Part shown: one piece after another, positions 1 through 8,038 of the stretch
How positions within the stretch are numbered: position 1 is the first letter of the stretch
Layout: the number at the start of each line of letters is the position of its first letter
Origin: Gammaproteobacteria bacterium
GTDB taxonomy: Bacteria > Pseudomonadota > Gammaproteobacteria > Pseudomonadales > Ketobacteraceae
Direction: 5' to 3'
Length of the DNA: 61,614 bases
NCBI GenBank assembly: GCA_013178375.1
Contig: JABLXQ010000037.1
Location: 1 to 61,614, forward strand
Program-made: the position numbers and the translations under genes
Notes under the pieces: model-generated
Databases searched by the model: none
The model's input: only the letters and a program-made list of their open reading frames with translations
What the model was told of the DNA's origin: nothing

Positions 1-132
1 ACAAAAAAATCGCGTTAATCGCTGCAATGCGCAAATTCATCACCATTCTTAATGCCATGATAAAACGTGATGAAATATGGGCCCATTAATCTAGTTTTTG
101 GGGTGTTGACACCACAGTCGCTTGTTAAATGT
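1..132. other. Left edge of array; divergent or incomplete attC
   Basis: No gene is visible here. Read on the minus strand just past the stop of the first cassette gene there is ATTTAAC (about 124-130), which fits the RYYYAAC R'' box. A 12-bp palindrome at 102-113 (GGTGTTGACACC) follows. The standard TAACGCTGGAG arm found at all other sites is missing. The last cassette therefore either ends in a different, longer attC cut by the window edge, or has lost its attC. Confidence 0.45.
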
Positions 133-510
133 CTACTTGCGGGGAACCGAGTTCGCCAGAGATGGTAGAGATGCTATAGAAACTAAGCCAATAACTATTA
201 TTGGCGTCGCCATATCAACCAAGATCGCTTCAGGAGTTTTCAGAAGTTTAATTTTTATCCCCTCAACTTCCGAAATCTTAACGTAACAAATCTTATTATT
301 TGGATACTCAGAATAAATCAGCTCAGTGCAGTAGTACTTTTTTCCAAGATCTCTGAGCACCACCTCAACATCATCATCTTTTGTTTTAGGTACTACCTTA
401 ACGTACTCACTCCTTTCATCACCATTCCACAACTCCGTAGTTGCACATCCGATAACAAATGTTATTAAAAGTGATATAAAAGCCAGTCTCACGGAACTCA
501 CCCTAGACAT
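133..510 (-). CDS. Small lipoprotein, cassette-encoded, unknown function
   Basis: A 125-residue product starts with a signal sequence and a lipobox-like FVIGC (Cys about 22), so it is probably exported and lipidated. Residues about 33-95 are polar and charged (DDDVEVVLRDLG, YCTELIYSEYP), with two further Cys. A second hydrophobic segment near residues 97-115 (MATPIIVIGLVSIAS) could contact the membrane. The ATG lies two bases from the R' arm of the attC on its right, the usual compact cassette layout. I do not recognise the family. It is the leftmost cassette gene seen. Confidence 0.65.
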   Translation of the reverse strand: MSRVSSVRLAFISLLITFVIGCATTELWNGDERSEYVKVVPKTKDDDVEVVLRDLGKKYYCTELIYSEYPNNKICYVKISEVEGIKIKLLKTPEAILVDMATPIIVIGLVSIASLPSLANSVPRK

Positions 511-511
511 T

Positions 512-564
512 TAACGCTGGAGTTAAGCGGCCCGCGTCAGCGGGTCCGCTTGAATGACTTGTTA
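512..564 (-). repeat. attC site 1
   Basis: 53 bp. TAACGCTGGAGTTAAG arm, central stem GCGGCCCGC/GCGGGTCCGC, TTGAATGACTTGTTA arm. It belongs to the cassette with the gene at 576-881. Confidence 0.95.
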
Positions 565-575
565 TATGGTTGGCC

Positions 576-881
576 CTACCAGTACCACATTACTATTGAA
601 AACAAATAGATCAAAAGCGACGACAGCAAAGTAGCTTTTAGTGCTGAAAATTCGTACAAAGCTCTATTTCTTAACTTTCTCAACTTACGAACTCTGTCAA
701 CGTAAGCATGAAATGGATCAGCAATCCCGGTTCCATTTCTATAGCTTGAAGGAATACATGCGAAACTGATACTTTCTATTGACACCGGCCAATACCCAGC
801 CCCTATTCGACTAATTTCGTCAAAATTTATGCGAACAAGTCCCGCAATAACTATTACCAGAACTATTAATTTTCCGATCAC
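576..881 (-). CDS. Small two-helix membrane protein, cassette-encoded
   Basis: A 101-residue frame with a GTG start at 881 and only a weak ribosome site. It has an N-terminal hydrophobic segment (LIVLVIVIAGLV, residues about 5-16), a central soluble part with a basic stretch (RVRKLRKLRNR, about 63-73) and a C-terminal membrane segment (LLSSLLIYLFSIVMWYW). It ends close to attC site 1. Codon use is AT-rich like the other cassettes. No family is recognised; a small envelope protein is the most I can infer. Confidence 0.55.
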   Translation of the reverse strand: MIGKLIVLVIVIAGLVRINFDEISRIGAGYWPVSIESISFACIPSSYRNGTGIADPFHAYVDRVRKLRKLRNRALYEFSALKATLLSSLLIYLFSIVMWYW

Positions 882-935
882 CTATTTCGTTATCTCACAA
901 TATTTTTTCTTCTAAAAACTCAAACAGAAACCATA

Positions 936-990
936 TAACGCTGGAGTTAAGCGGCGCCGCGTCAGCGGTGTCCGCTTGAATGACTTGTTG
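936..990 (-). repeat. attC site 2 (R'' variant)
   Basis: 55 bp. It ends GACTTGTTG rather than GTTA, so the R'' box on the minus strand is ACACAAC rather than a TAAC form. The same variant occurs at 5193-5244; both sites belong to family C cassettes. Confidence 0.9.
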
Positions 991-1302
991 TGTGTAACGT
1001 TTCACTGCCCTACCCCTGCCTTTAGAATGCACCCAACCCGACGGCAGGAACGCCCGGCGTTGTTACTGGAGCGGCACCCAAAGCCCAGCAATTAGAATGC
1101 GTTTTGTGCCCAACATTGTTCCGGTGGTTTGCAGCTGCAATTGACGCGGTGCGCCTAATGCGCCCAGCCTGGAGCGGCACGCTGCAATAAAAACACCTGT
1201 AGAATTCACCACCACTATAAACATACGGGCTACATTGAAACTGAAAAGCTTCGCCTGGGCACAAACCCGCCGAATTCGACAATCCAACTTCGGCGTGACA
1301 CA
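991..1302 (-). other. Gene-less cassette, family C copy 1
   Basis: A 312-bp cassette body nearly identical to 5245-5556, which has the same length. One minus-strand frame starting at 1303 (MCHAEVGL) is open for 93 codons here, but the other copy has a TAG at its ninth codon. A second frame (LFSFNVAR...LQLQTTGTML) is open in both copies but begins inside the attC. Similarity is at the DNA level and no frame is clearly under coding selection. A noncoding or regulatory cassette is likelier than a protein gene. Confidence 0.65.
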
Positions 1303-1355
1303 TAACGCTGGAGTTAAGCGGCCCGCGTCAGCGGGTCCGCTTGAATGACTTGTTA
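1303..1355 (-). repeat. attC site 3
   Basis: 53 bp, same stem as site 1. Belongs to family A copy 1. Confidence 0.95.
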
Positions 1356-1680
1356 TGCGAGCCCTTGCTTTTGACACTGAACCTTTGTTTTGACCTTTTT
1401 GGCACCGAACCAGAAGGACATAGCTGCCCGGTTTGCACGGTGCCAGCTATCAATTTTTGAAAACAACCAAAACCAATTTTAGTGAAATTTGAAGACAACC
1501 TGGAAATACAGCTACCCAGAAGAAACGGACAAAATGAAACCACCACCATTTTTTCCTGTTTCAAAAACCACCTACTGAAATCACCACCTAAAAGAACGCC
1601 CCACAAAATCCGAATTTTACAAATCCTGTAACCAACCAAATCGAACTTTTGTCTTGGGTTTTGAACTTCTCGGTTTTGCA
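1356..1680 (-). other. Gene-less cassette, family A copy 1
   Basis: A 325-bp body, one of seven related bodies in the window. Shared blocks on the minus strand include CAAAACCGAGAAGTTC beside R', TTCATTTTGTC, TGTATTTCCAG, GCAAACCGGGCAG and AAGGTCAAAACAAAGGTTC near R''. A frame of 117 codons (MQNREVQN...) is open in this copy, but the same frame is stopped or shifted in other copies. I treat it as noncoding. Confidence 0.7.
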
Positions 1681-1732
1681 TAACGCTGGAGTTAAGCGGC
1701 CGCGTCCCGCGGTCCGCTTGAATGACTTGTTA
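1681..1732 (-). repeat. attC site 4
   Basis: 52 bp with a short apex (GGCCGCGTCCCGCGGTCC). Belongs to the cassette with the gene at 1747-2124. Confidence 0.95.
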
Positions 1733-1746
1733 GCTGCGACCTGCTG

Positions 1747-2124
1747 TTAATCACTACACTCAACGAATGGCCAAATAGTGTTTTTTCCACTTATTGAGAA
1801 ATCTGGATGTTGATGCTGGCCCTCTGCCCCAACCGAAAACTTAAACGCCTCAATATATATAAATAAGAGTTCTGTTGATCCACTTATTATCACGCCGAAA
1901 CAAGAATCCAGGAGTACAGAAACCGAATCTACATTGGATTTTGTGAATTTTATGTACGGGAGACATCTATCATAAGGCCCAGGCGAACTCTTGCTATCAC
2001 AAGATACAGTCATCTCATATTGATCGGAAACTAGAAAATCATTCAGCCGTCTGTATGTATCGTTCAATTCTGTGCTTGAACCATAAATCATTGGGTCTGA
2101 ACCTTGTGAGTAATAAATACGCAT
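1747..2124 (-). CDS. Cassette protein, possibly Imm32-like
   Basis: A 125-residue soluble protein with ATG at 2124, 11 bp from the next attC. No signal peptide or membrane segment. The middle (STELLFIYIEAFKF, about residues 83-96) and the following GQHQHPDFSIS (about 102-112), with its spaced His pair, resemble the layout of Imm32-type immunity proteins. That similarity is by eye only. Four Cys are scattered without a metal-site spacing. If it is an immunity protein, no partner toxin is visible next to it, as is usual for cassette arrays. Confidence 0.6.
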   Translation of the reverse strand: MRIYYSQGSDPMIYGSSTELNDTYRRLNDFLVSDQYEMTVSCDSKSSPGPYDRCLPYIKFTKSNVDSVSVLLDSCFGVIISGSTELLFIYIEAFKFSVGAEGQHQHPDFSISGKNTIWPFVECSD

Positions 2125-2134
2125 TGTTTTCAGC

Positions 2135-2187
2135 TAACGCTGGAGTTAAGCGGGCCGCGTCAGCGGCTCCGCTTGAACGACTTGTTA
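2135..2187 (-). repeat. attC site 5
   Basis: 53 bp; the CGGGCCGCGTCAGCGGCTCCG stem variant with TTGAACGACTTGTTA. Its R'' box supplies the TAA stop of the gene at 2185-2763. Confidence 0.95.
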
Positions 2188-2763
2188 TGAGCGCCCCCGA
2201 CGTAATACTTTGAGCAAATCGAACGTAGCTTCCTCAAATCTGTTGGAAACGGCAGCTATTAAGCTAATATTGTTGCCCGTTATCTCGCACGCAGTTTTAT
2301 TGATCAAATCACTACAAACATCGATCAATTTACCGATATCATTTGGTACCACACCATTTTTACGATGTACTTCTTCGGAATCTACGCCCAATTCTTTGTG
2401 AGCCATCAATTTTGCTCTTATTGTTAGTATATTTGAAACCAACATATTAAACGGCTTGAGTTGCTTATCGATATCTGCAACCAAATTTTCTTGGCCTTTA
2501 TTCTTGAGCTCAATCTTTAGATTTCTGAAACTGGCTGCACGCGAATCAGTATCAAATAAGCAGCCTAGCTCTATATACATCAATTTATAGTTTCCAGAAT
2601 TGATTGCATGAAAGAAGTCAACGTAGCGATGGTCGTTCATGACTGAGTAATAGTCAGGTAGTGCTTTACCTTCACCTCTGAGAGTGAACCAAATTTGATA
2701 ATGTGCTCTAGCAGCATTTGCACTATCTGCCATACGCAAAATAAGCTCATCAATCATATTCAT
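2185..2763 (-). CDS. AbiU2/HEPN-like helical protein
   Basis: A 192-residue all-helical, soluble protein. The N-terminal part (ANAARAHYQIWFTLRGEG, about 14-31) and the middle (YVDFFHAINSGNYKLMYIELGCLFD, about 47-71, written here as one region) match the pattern of AbiU2-type HEPN proteins, which occur in abortive-infection systems. I do not see the RX4-6H nuclease motif clearly. LTIRAKLMAHKELG near residue 112 has an R-x5-H spacing that could serve. The stop codon is the TAA of the attC R'' box. It may be a phage-defence or toxin-type protein; this is inference from family resemblance. Confidence 0.65.
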   Translation of the reverse strand: MNMIDELILRMADSANAARAHYQIWFTLRGEGKALPDYYSVMNDHRYVDFFHAINSGNYKLMYIELGCLFDTDSRAASFRNLKIELKNKGQENLVADIDKQLKPFNMLVSNILTIRAKLMAHKELGVDSEEVHRKNGVVPNDIGKLIDVCSDLINKTACEITGNNISLIAAVSNRFEEATFDLLKVLRRGRS

Positions 2764-2785
2764 CGCTGCTTACTCGACTAGCTCA

Positions 2786-2838
2786 TAACGCTGGAGTTAA
2801 GCGGGCCGCGTCAGCGGCTCCGCTTGAACGACTTGTTA
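2786..2838 (-). repeat. attC site 6
   Basis: 53 bp, same stem variant as site 5. Its R'' box supplies the TAA stop of the gene at 2836-3318. Confidence 0.95.
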
Positions 2839-3318
2839 TGCATTTTTTTCAACGTACTCTTCAAACGAACCATACTTAGTTAAACTTCCCGTTTCGCTGC
2901 ATGCTATGTACATTTTTTGACTACACATCAATGTATTAATAAGTTTATCGCTGTATTCATGAGGAATTACGGTCTTTAGAATGGAAATACATTGATGCTT
3001 TGAATACAACACATAATGGCACTCGGCATCATCATGCGAGCTAAATGTGCCAATCCCTGGTAACGAGGCCTCAAATTCTATAATTCCTATATCACCTTCT
3101 GACTCAAGAAATGCAATGGCACTTCTGACATTTTCTAGTGAGGGCAATTGAGCCTCCGTAGCCCATCCATACTTTTTGTATAGAGTTGCACCAAAACCAG
3201 TTATTACCATATTGGCGGCTTTATCAAATACGCACAATCCTTCAAGAGTCGAATACTCTCCAAGATAAAGTTCAAATCCTTTATCTGTTTCGCTATATAA
3301 ATAGACGCTCGGTTTCAT
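2836..3318 (-). CDS. Cassette protein of unknown function
   Basis: A 160-residue acidic soluble protein with no signal peptide or membrane segment. The N terminus (SVYLYSETDKGFELYLGEYSTL) suggests a beta-strand start. There are three Cys (about 29, 100 and 109) without a metal-binding spacing, and a further pair near 132 and 140. The ATG lies 13 bp from the next attC and the stop TAA is part of its own attC. I do not recognise a family. AT-rich codon use matches the array rather than the core genome. Confidence 0.6.
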   Translation of the reverse strand: MKPSVYLYSETDKGFELYLGEYSTLEGLCVFDKAANMVITGFGATLYKKYGWATEAQLPSLENVRSAIAFLESEGDIGIIEFEASLPGIGTFSSHDDAECHYVLYSKHQCISILKTVIPHEYSDKLINTLMCSQKMYIACSETGSLTKYGSFEEYVEKNA

Positions 3319-3330
3319 TTTGTTTTTGCA

Positions 3331-3384
3331 TAACGCTGGAGTTAAGCCGCGGCGCGTAGCGCCGTCGGCTTGAACGACTTGTTA
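3331..3384 (-). repeat. attC site 7 (compensated stem)
   Basis: 54 bp. The stem is AAGCCG/CGGCTT instead of AAGCGG/CCGCTT, so both sides changed together. Its R'' box supplies the TAA stop of the gene at 3382-3699. Confidence 0.95.
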
Positions 3385-3699
3385 GGCATCTTTTTGCCTT
3401 TGACGCCGGAAGAACCAACAAGCACCTACACCAAATATTGAAACTATCGAACCAACAGTCAATTGCATTGGCAGCCACATCCCCCTGACCAAATCGCTAT
3501 CAGGTGAGTACATCTCGCTTAGCACATTGAAACCTAGAAACAACAGCCAAGGAATGGAGACACTAGCTGCATAAGCAATAACGGGCTTTTCAAATCGCGA
3601 AAACAGAATGCCTATTATGATTGGAAATATGAAAACACAGATCGGAACAATCAAATATGACACATCCACAGGCCCAATATTATTATTCATGATGGACAT
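3382..3699 (-). CDS. Small membrane protein, cassette-encoded
   Basis: A 105-residue protein with three hydrophobic segments: about residues 14-33 (YLIVPICVFIFPIIIGILF), 41-57 (AYAASVSIPWLLFLGF) and 76-95 (LTVGSIVSIFGVGACWFF). A basic tail (RRQRQKDA) should sit in the cytoplasm. The stop is the attC TAA. About 100 bp without a gene separate its start from the next attC (3700-3800). Function unknown; small membrane proteins are common in cassette arrays. Confidence 0.65.
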   Translation of the reverse strand: MSIMNNNIGPVDVSYLIVPICVFIFPIIIGILFSRFEKPVIAYAASVSIPWLLFLGFNVLSEMYSPDSDLVRGMWLPMQLTVGSIVSIFGVGACWFFRRQRQKDA

Positions 3700-3800
3700 T
3701 TACTCGAAAATAACGTTCAGCTTCAATTCCAATTGCGTTTTCAGCAAATACTTTACGAATCTAGATCAGACCAATTCTCAATGTAGAAACACAGCCTGCC

Positions 3801-3854
3801 TAACGCTGGAGTTAAGCGGCCGCGCGTAGCGCGGTCCGCTTGAATGACTTGTTA
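3801..3854 (-). repeat. attC site 8
   Basis: 54 bp, CGCGCGTAGCGCG apex. Belongs to the cassette with the gene at 3865-4296. Confidence 0.95.
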
Positions 3855-3864
3855 GGTGACAAAC

Positions 3865-4296
3865 TTACGTGACGGATAAAACAGGCTCGGTTGAAGCAAC
3901 AATTTCGATGATTTCATTTTCAGTCCATACGTTAAACAGCCTAAAATCACCTGAAATACAAGAATACCAACCAAACCTAACTTTAACGTAATCAAAATAT
4001 TGGGACTTTTCTATTTCCGAAAGGAATCCATGGGATTTAAAAACGATATCAGGTTCCTTTGCATCGACCGATTCATTCACCACTTGCCAAGTGATTGGCC
4101 GCTCCCACTTTACACAGACCTTCCTGCTGCTTTCGCTAGCCTTAACGGCAAAGCAGTTATCTAAGGGAGCACCTTCTGTCTTATTTTCTGGCGTCGCTGA
4201 CCTTGATAACTCAGTCAAAAAGATAGATAGACAGCCATCTTGGTACTTTAATGAATCCAGCAACCATGAATATCCTGAGTCAAGAATCGATTGCAT
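3865..4296 (-). CDS. Cassette protein of unknown function
   Basis: A 143-residue soluble protein with no signal peptide. It is rich in aromatic residues (VCVKWERPITWQVV at about 60-73; VRFGWYSC near 108) and looks mixed alpha/beta. The ATG at 4296 is 13 bp from the next attC. No catalytic motif or family is recognised. The length, isolation in one cassette and AT-rich sequence are typical of hypothetical cassette proteins. Confidence 0.6.
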   Translation of the reverse strand: MQSILDSGYSWLLDSLKYQDGCLSIFLTELSRSATPENKTEGAPLDNCFAVKASESSRKVCVKWERPITWQVVNESVDAKEPDIVFKSHGFLSEIEKSQYFDYVKVRFGWYSCISGDFRLFNVWTENEIIEIVASTEPVLSVT

Positions 4297-4308
4297 CTCT
4301 TTCTCACC

Positions 4309-4362
4309 TAACGCTGGAGTTAAGCGGCTGCGCGTCGCGCAGTCCGCTTGAATGACTTGTTA
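4309..4362 (-). repeat. attC site 9
   Basis: 54 bp, TGCGCGTCGCGCAG apex. Belongs to the cassette with the gene at 4410-4691. Confidence 0.95.
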
Positions 4363-4409
4363 GCAATTTACATATACTGCTTTTCTGTCATTCATCTTTA
4401 AGGAAAATT

Positions 4410-4691
4410 CTAATCGGCACCACCGCCATCGCCTCCGGAATCACCGGAGCAACCACTGCTAGTAAAATCTATGCCGCCATACCCACCATCCGAATTACCA
4501 CCCGTATTTCTCCGGCGGTTTTTATACTTCTTACCCTCTGTAAGTAGGCCAACTACCCAGACAAACAGCACGAATACAGAAATGCCAAAAACTACAGGAA
4601 ACAGAAACCCGTCAAGAACCCCACTGGACTTGATATCACTTCCCCAATACGACCCAACCGCAACTAGCAATATTATGAAAAATGATTTCAC
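4410..4691 (-). CDS. Small membrane protein with Gly/Cys/Asp tail
   Basis: The open frame runs on through the next attC, but the part upstream translates attC DNA (RYAQPLNSSV). I therefore place the start at a GTG at 4691, giving about 93 residues. It has two membrane segments (FFIILLVAVGSYW and FGISVFVLFVWVVGLL), then a basic stretch (KKYKNRRRN), then a low-complexity tail (CSGDSGGDGGGAD). Such Gly/Cys-rich tails occur in other small bacterial membrane proteins of unknown role. The start is uncertain because no strong ribosome site is seen. Confidence 0.5.
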   Translation of the reverse strand: MKSFFIILLVAVGSYWGSDIKSSGVLDGFLFPVVFGISVFVLFVWVVGLLTEGKKYKNRRRNTGGNSDGGYGGIDFTSSGCSGDSGGDGGGAD

Positions 4692-4714
4692 TTCCGTACC
4701 TGAAAGTAAATTGC

Positions 4715-4768
4715 TAACGCTGGAATTAAGCGGCTGCGCGTAGCGCAGTCCGCTTGAAAGACTTGTTA
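4715..4768 (-). repeat. attC site 10
   Basis: 54 bp, TAACGCTGGAATTAAG arm (GAATT for GAGTT) and TTGAAAGACTTGTTA. Belongs to the cassette with the gene at 4788-5171. Confidence 0.95.
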
Positions 4769-4787
4769 TAAGCTTACTCGTCACCAA

Positions 4788-5171
4788 TCATTTTCCCGTT
4801 TCCCAAAATTCATAGACCTTCATCCACCACCTCTTTGATTCTGGCAAAAGATATAATTCTACTTTTTCAGGAACTCCAACCCCAACAACATTAGTATTTT
4901 GAAGGCTCTCAAGCGCTCCGATCGTAGCAGCTTCCTTTACGTAACTATCGCCTTCAAGATGCCAGCGTTCAATTACGCTAAAAATATCCCTCAACTCCTT
5001 TTCCTCATCCTCTGATATCAATTCAGCTATGTATTTAGCTAGATCTGATAGCGCCAAATACCGAGGTAGATCCTCTACATCTTTCCATTCTTCGACAAAT
5101 TCATTCCAAATAGATCTGAAACCTTCGGATATTTCCAGCAATGGTTCAAACATTTTTGTTTTTGTAATCAT
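4788..5171 (-). CDS. Helical cassette protein, DUF7674-like
   Basis: A 127-residue acidic helical protein. The pattern W..FVEEW, LAKYIAELI, IFSVIERWHLEGDSYVKEAATIGALESLQN (two short runs here, residues about 63-92) resembles DUF7674-type proteins. Those often sit beside polymorphic toxin immunity genes. The tail is rich in Trp (KRWWMKVYEFW). An alternative start at Met7 (MFEPLLEIS) is possible. Assignment is by pattern only. Confidence 0.55.
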   Translation of the reverse strand: MITKTKMFEPLLEISEGFRSIWNEFVEEWKDVEDLPRYLALSDLAKYIAELISEDEEKELRDIFSVIERWHLEGDSYVKEAATIGALESLQNTNVVGVGVPEKVELYLLPESKRWWMKVYEFWETGK

Positions 5172-5192
5172 AGCTCGATATCTGCTTGCTTA

Positions 5193-5244
5193 TAACGCTG
5201 GAATTAAGCGGCCGCGTCCCGCGGTCCGCTTGAATAACTTGTTG
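5193..5244 (-). repeat. attC site 11 (R'' variant)
   Basis: 52 bp, ends TTGTTG like site 2. Belongs to family C copy 2. Confidence 0.9.
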
Positions 5245-5556
5245 TGTGTAACGTTTCACTGCCCAGACCCTGCCACTAGAATGCACCCAACCCGACGGCT
5301 GGAACGCCCGGCGTTGTTCCTGGAGCGGCACCCAAAGCCCAGCAATTAGAATGCGTTTTGTGCCCAACATTGTTCCGGTGGTTTGCAGCTGCAATTGACG
5401 CGGTGCGCCTAATGCGCCCAGCCTGGAGCGGCACGCTGCGATAAAAACACCTGTAGAATTCACCACTACTATAAACAAGCGGGCCACATTGAAACTGAAA
5501 AGCTTTGCCTGAGCACAAACCTGCCGAATTCTACAATCCAACTCCGGCGTGACACA
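5245..5556 (-). other. Gene-less cassette, family C copy 2
   Basis: 312 bp, the same length as copy 1 and nearly identical in sequence. The frame that is open in copy 1 has an early TAG here (after MCHAGVGL). Differences are scattered point changes without clear codon periodicity. Confidence 0.65.
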
Positions 5557-5667
5557 TAACGCTGGAATTAAGCGGCCGCGTGATGGCCCGAAAAGTTTGG
5601 CATAAAATGAGCGCAGCGAATGCCAAACTTTTTGGGACGTCACGCGGTCCGCTTAAATGACTTGTTA
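5557..5667 (-). repeat. Enlarged attC site 12 with extra hairpin
   Basis: 111 bp. The normal arms flank an insert whose sides pair: AAAAGTTTGGCAT (5591-5603) with ATGCCAAACTTTT (5620-5632), inside an outer stem CGTGA/TCACG and CCC/GGG. The apex holds GCGCAGCG. It belongs to family B copy 1. Confidence 0.9.
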
Positions 5668-6008
5668 GGTGACCGCCCTGCTTAAGATCGCGCCGACCAA
5701 AAACCTGACGAACACCACCGAACTGAAAGCGGTTGGCCTGCCCCAAGCGTGACTAATGCGGCAAGAATAACCAACCCAACCTGGTGGACGAAAGCTGCCA
5801 ACTCTCCGCCCAAACTGCACCTGCCGCGAAAAAGTAGCGGACAACCGAACCTGCACTTGGCACGCAAAGGCCAGCCGCTTTGAGGCGGCACGATGTAAAT
5901 AGAATGTGCTTTGCCCTGCCGCTTTTGCCGACCGCACCAACGGTTGCCGCAAATTGCGCAAAGCCAAAACTAGCTGCTGGTTTTAAGACCCCAAGAACCA
6001 AGGTAACT
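5668..6008 (-). other. Gene-less cassette, family B copy 1
   Basis: A 341-bp body, identical in length to 6499-6839 and 9106-9446. The right end beside R' reads AAGTTACCTTGG on the minus strand. Several frames are open over most of the body, but the frame shared by copies 1 and 2 (HRAASKRLAF...LSRAVT) is broken in copy 3. Probably noncoding. Confidence 0.65.
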
Positions 6009-6061
6009 TAACGCTGGAGTTAAGCGGCCCGCGTCAGCGGGTCCGCTTGAATGACTTGTTA
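6009..6061 (-). repeat. attC site 13
   Basis: 53 bp, stem as site 1. Belongs to family A copy 2. Confidence 0.95.
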
Positions 6062-6387
6062 TGCGAGCCCTTGCTTTTGACACTGGACCTTTGTTTTGAC
6101 CTTTTTGGCACCTAACCAGCAGACCATCACTGCCCGGTTTGCACAATGCCAACTGCCGATTTTTTAAACCAACCAAAACCGTTTTTTGAAAAATCAGAAA
6201 CTCACCTGGAAATACAGCCACCCAGAAGAAACAGACAAAATGAAGTTATCACCATTTTTTCCTGCTTCTAAAAACACCAACTGAAATAGCCACCCAAAAG
6301 AACGCCCCACAAAATCCAACTTTTACGAATCAAGAAACCAACTGAATCTGGCTTTTGTCTTTGGGTTTTGAACTTCTCGGTTTTGCA
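6062..6387 (-). other. Gene-less cassette, family A copy 2
   Basis: 326 bp. Starts with the family CAAAACCGAGAAGTTC block, but an insertion shifts the MQNREVQN frame, which ends after 21 codons. Confidence 0.7.
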
Positions 6388-6498
6388 TAACGCTGGAATT
6401 AAGCGGCCGCGTGATGGCCCGAAAAGTTTGGCATAAAATGAGCGCAGCGAATGCCAAACTTTTTGGGACGTCACGCGGTCCGCTTAAATGACTTGTTA
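6388..6498 (-). repeat. Enlarged attC site 14 with extra hairpin
   Basis: 111 bp, nearly identical to site 12, with the same GTTTGGCAT hairpin. Belongs to family B copy 2. Confidence 0.9.
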
Positions 6499-6839
6499 GG
6501 TGACCGCCCTGCTTAAGACCGCACCGACCAAAAACCTGACGAATACCACAAAACTGAAAGCGGTTGGCCTGCCCCAAGCGTGACTAATGCGGCAAGAATA
6601 ACCAAACCAACCACGTGGACGAAAGCTGCCAGCTTTCAGCCAAAACTGCGCCTGCCGCGAAAAAGTAGCGGACAACTTAGCCTGCACGCGGCACGTAAAG
6701 GCCAGCCGCTTTGAGGCGGCACGGTGCCGATAGAAGAGGCCTTGCCCCGCCTTGGTTGCCAGCTGCGACAATGGACGCCGCTAACGGCACATGGCCAAAA
6801 CCTACTGCTGATTTTAAGGCCCAAAGACCCAAGGTAACT
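6499..6839 (-). other. Gene-less cassette, family B copy 2
   Basis: 341 bp, aligned with copies 1 and 3 end to end. No frame is conserved across the three copies. Confidence 0.65.
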
Positions 6840-6892
6840 TAACGCTGGAGTTAAGCGGGCCGCGTCAGCGGCTCCGCTTGAACGACTTGTTA
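6840..6892 (-). repeat. attC site 15
   Basis: 53 bp, stem as site 5. Its R'' box supplies the TAA stop of the FRG gene. Confidence 0.95.
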
Positions 6893-7582
6893 GACCATAT
6901 GATGTTTCCAGTTTAGATGATCACACAACCCTTGAAGGTCTGGAAACAATGTACTTGATGTAACCCCATGACGGGCAAGAGAACAACGGATATGATGCCT
7001 AAAATCGCTTGGTATACAAAATTCATGCAAGAGACTTTTTGCATCACGATTTGCATCCAGAGGTACAAACCTCGACGTTTGATTTGAATACTTATGCAGA
7101 GTGAACCAACCGCTTTGCGCAATGATTCTCGCATTGTTTAACCGCGGTTGAATTACCCTGGTTTTCTTAATAGAAAATGGATCTATCTCATATACATTTT
7201 TCTGCAGCAAGTCATCGGCTTCTAAAGCGTACACATAAACATCACCATCACTTCTATCTGCACAGGCAAACCACAGAGAGGCTAATGGATTGCTTGTCCA
7301 ATCTAGAAGTCGCGTTTTCAGCCCAAAATGTTGTGCTACTATAAGCAGATCAAGCTTGGTGGATCCTACATCTTTAACCATCGACGCGCCCTGCAAAAGC
7401 AGCTGATCAAGTAGTGATTTTTCCTCTGAAGTGCTATCCGTTTTTGGACTCTTACGTGCAACTCCAGGCAATAAATTTCCTTTTACAGCCTGACCGCGAA
7501 AAATCACTAACTCAGAAAGTGGTCCGACAGAATCTGCTTCTTCGATAAACTCGACAAGAGATTTTACTAATTTAGTATGCAT
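6890..7582 (-). CDS. FRG-domain protein
   Basis: A 230-residue soluble protein with the FRG domain signature: the name-giving FRG in ELVIFRGQ (about 24-31) and the downstream block IVAQHFGLKTRLLDWTSNPL (about 81-100) followed by ALWFAC-like residues (SLWFACAD). FRG domains have no settled biochemical activity but recur in phage-defence and mobile regions. This copy is a stand-alone domain of near usual length. Start ATG at 7582; the stop is the TAA of its attC R'' box. Family assignment is secure; the role is inferred. Confidence 0.9.
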   Translation of the reverse strand: MHTKLVKSLVEFIEEADSVGPLSELVIFRGQAVKGNLLPGVARKSPKTDSTSEEKSLLDQLLLQGASMVKDVGSTKLDLLIVAQHFGLKTRLLDWTSNPLASLWFACADRSDGDVYVYALEADDLLQKNVYEIDPFSIKKTRVIQPRLNNARIIAQSGWFTLHKYSNQTSRFVPLDANRDAKSLLHEFCIPSDFRHHIRCSLARHGVTSSTLFPDLQGLCDHLNWKHHMV

Positions 7583-7601
7583 AGGTATTTTTCGTTTAGT
7601 C

Positions 7602-7654
7602 TAACGCTGGAGTTAAGCGGCCCGCGTCAGCGGGTCCGCTTGAATGACTTGTTA
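7602..7654 (-). repeat. attC site 16
   Basis: 53 bp, stem as site 1. Belongs to family A copy 3. Confidence 0.95.
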
Positions 7655-7978
7655 TGCGAGTCTTTGCTTTTGACACTGAACCTTTGTTTTGACCTTTTTG
7701 GCAATAAACCAGCAGAACATCACTGCCCGGTTTGCACATTGCCTACTACTGCTTTTTTGAAACCAACGAAAGCAGCTTTTGAAAATTAGAAACTCACCTG
7801 GAAGTACAACTACCCAGAAGGAACAGACAAAATGAAGTTACCGTCATTTTTTCCTGTTTCAAAAACCACCTACTGAAATTACCACCCAAAAGAACAGCCC
7901 ACAAAACCAAATCTTCATGAATCCTAGAACCAGCCAAATCGAGCTTTGCTTTTTGGTTTTGAACTTCTCGGTTTTGCA
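7655..7978 (-). other. Gene-less cassette, family A copy 3
   Basis: 324 bp. The MQNREVQN frame is open for 61 codons here (7979 to 7794), ending in GSCTSR before a TGA, with a hydrophobic middle. A tiny membrane peptide is possible in this copy and in copy 7, but not across the family. Confidence 0.65.
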
Positions 7979-8032
7979 TAACGCTGGAGTTAACGGGCTG
8001 CGCGTAGCGCAGTCCCGTTGAATGACTTGTTA
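7979..8032 (-). repeat. attC site 17 (compensated stem)
   Basis: 54 bp. The stem is AACGGG/CCCGTT, with both sides changed relative to AAGCGG/CCGCTT. The same variant occurs at 13022-13075. Confidence 0.95.
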
Positions 8033-8038
8033 TGCAAA

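Noticed and set aside
1328-1681. 117-codon minus-strand frame in family A copy 1 as a real gene
   Set aside because: The frame is shifted in copy 2 and stopped in copy 4; its C-terminal part translates attC-proximal DNA.
4692-4787. N-terminal extension of the gene at 4410 through the attC
   Set aside because: The extension translates attC sequence (RYAQPLNSSV), which recurs as an artefact in other frames.
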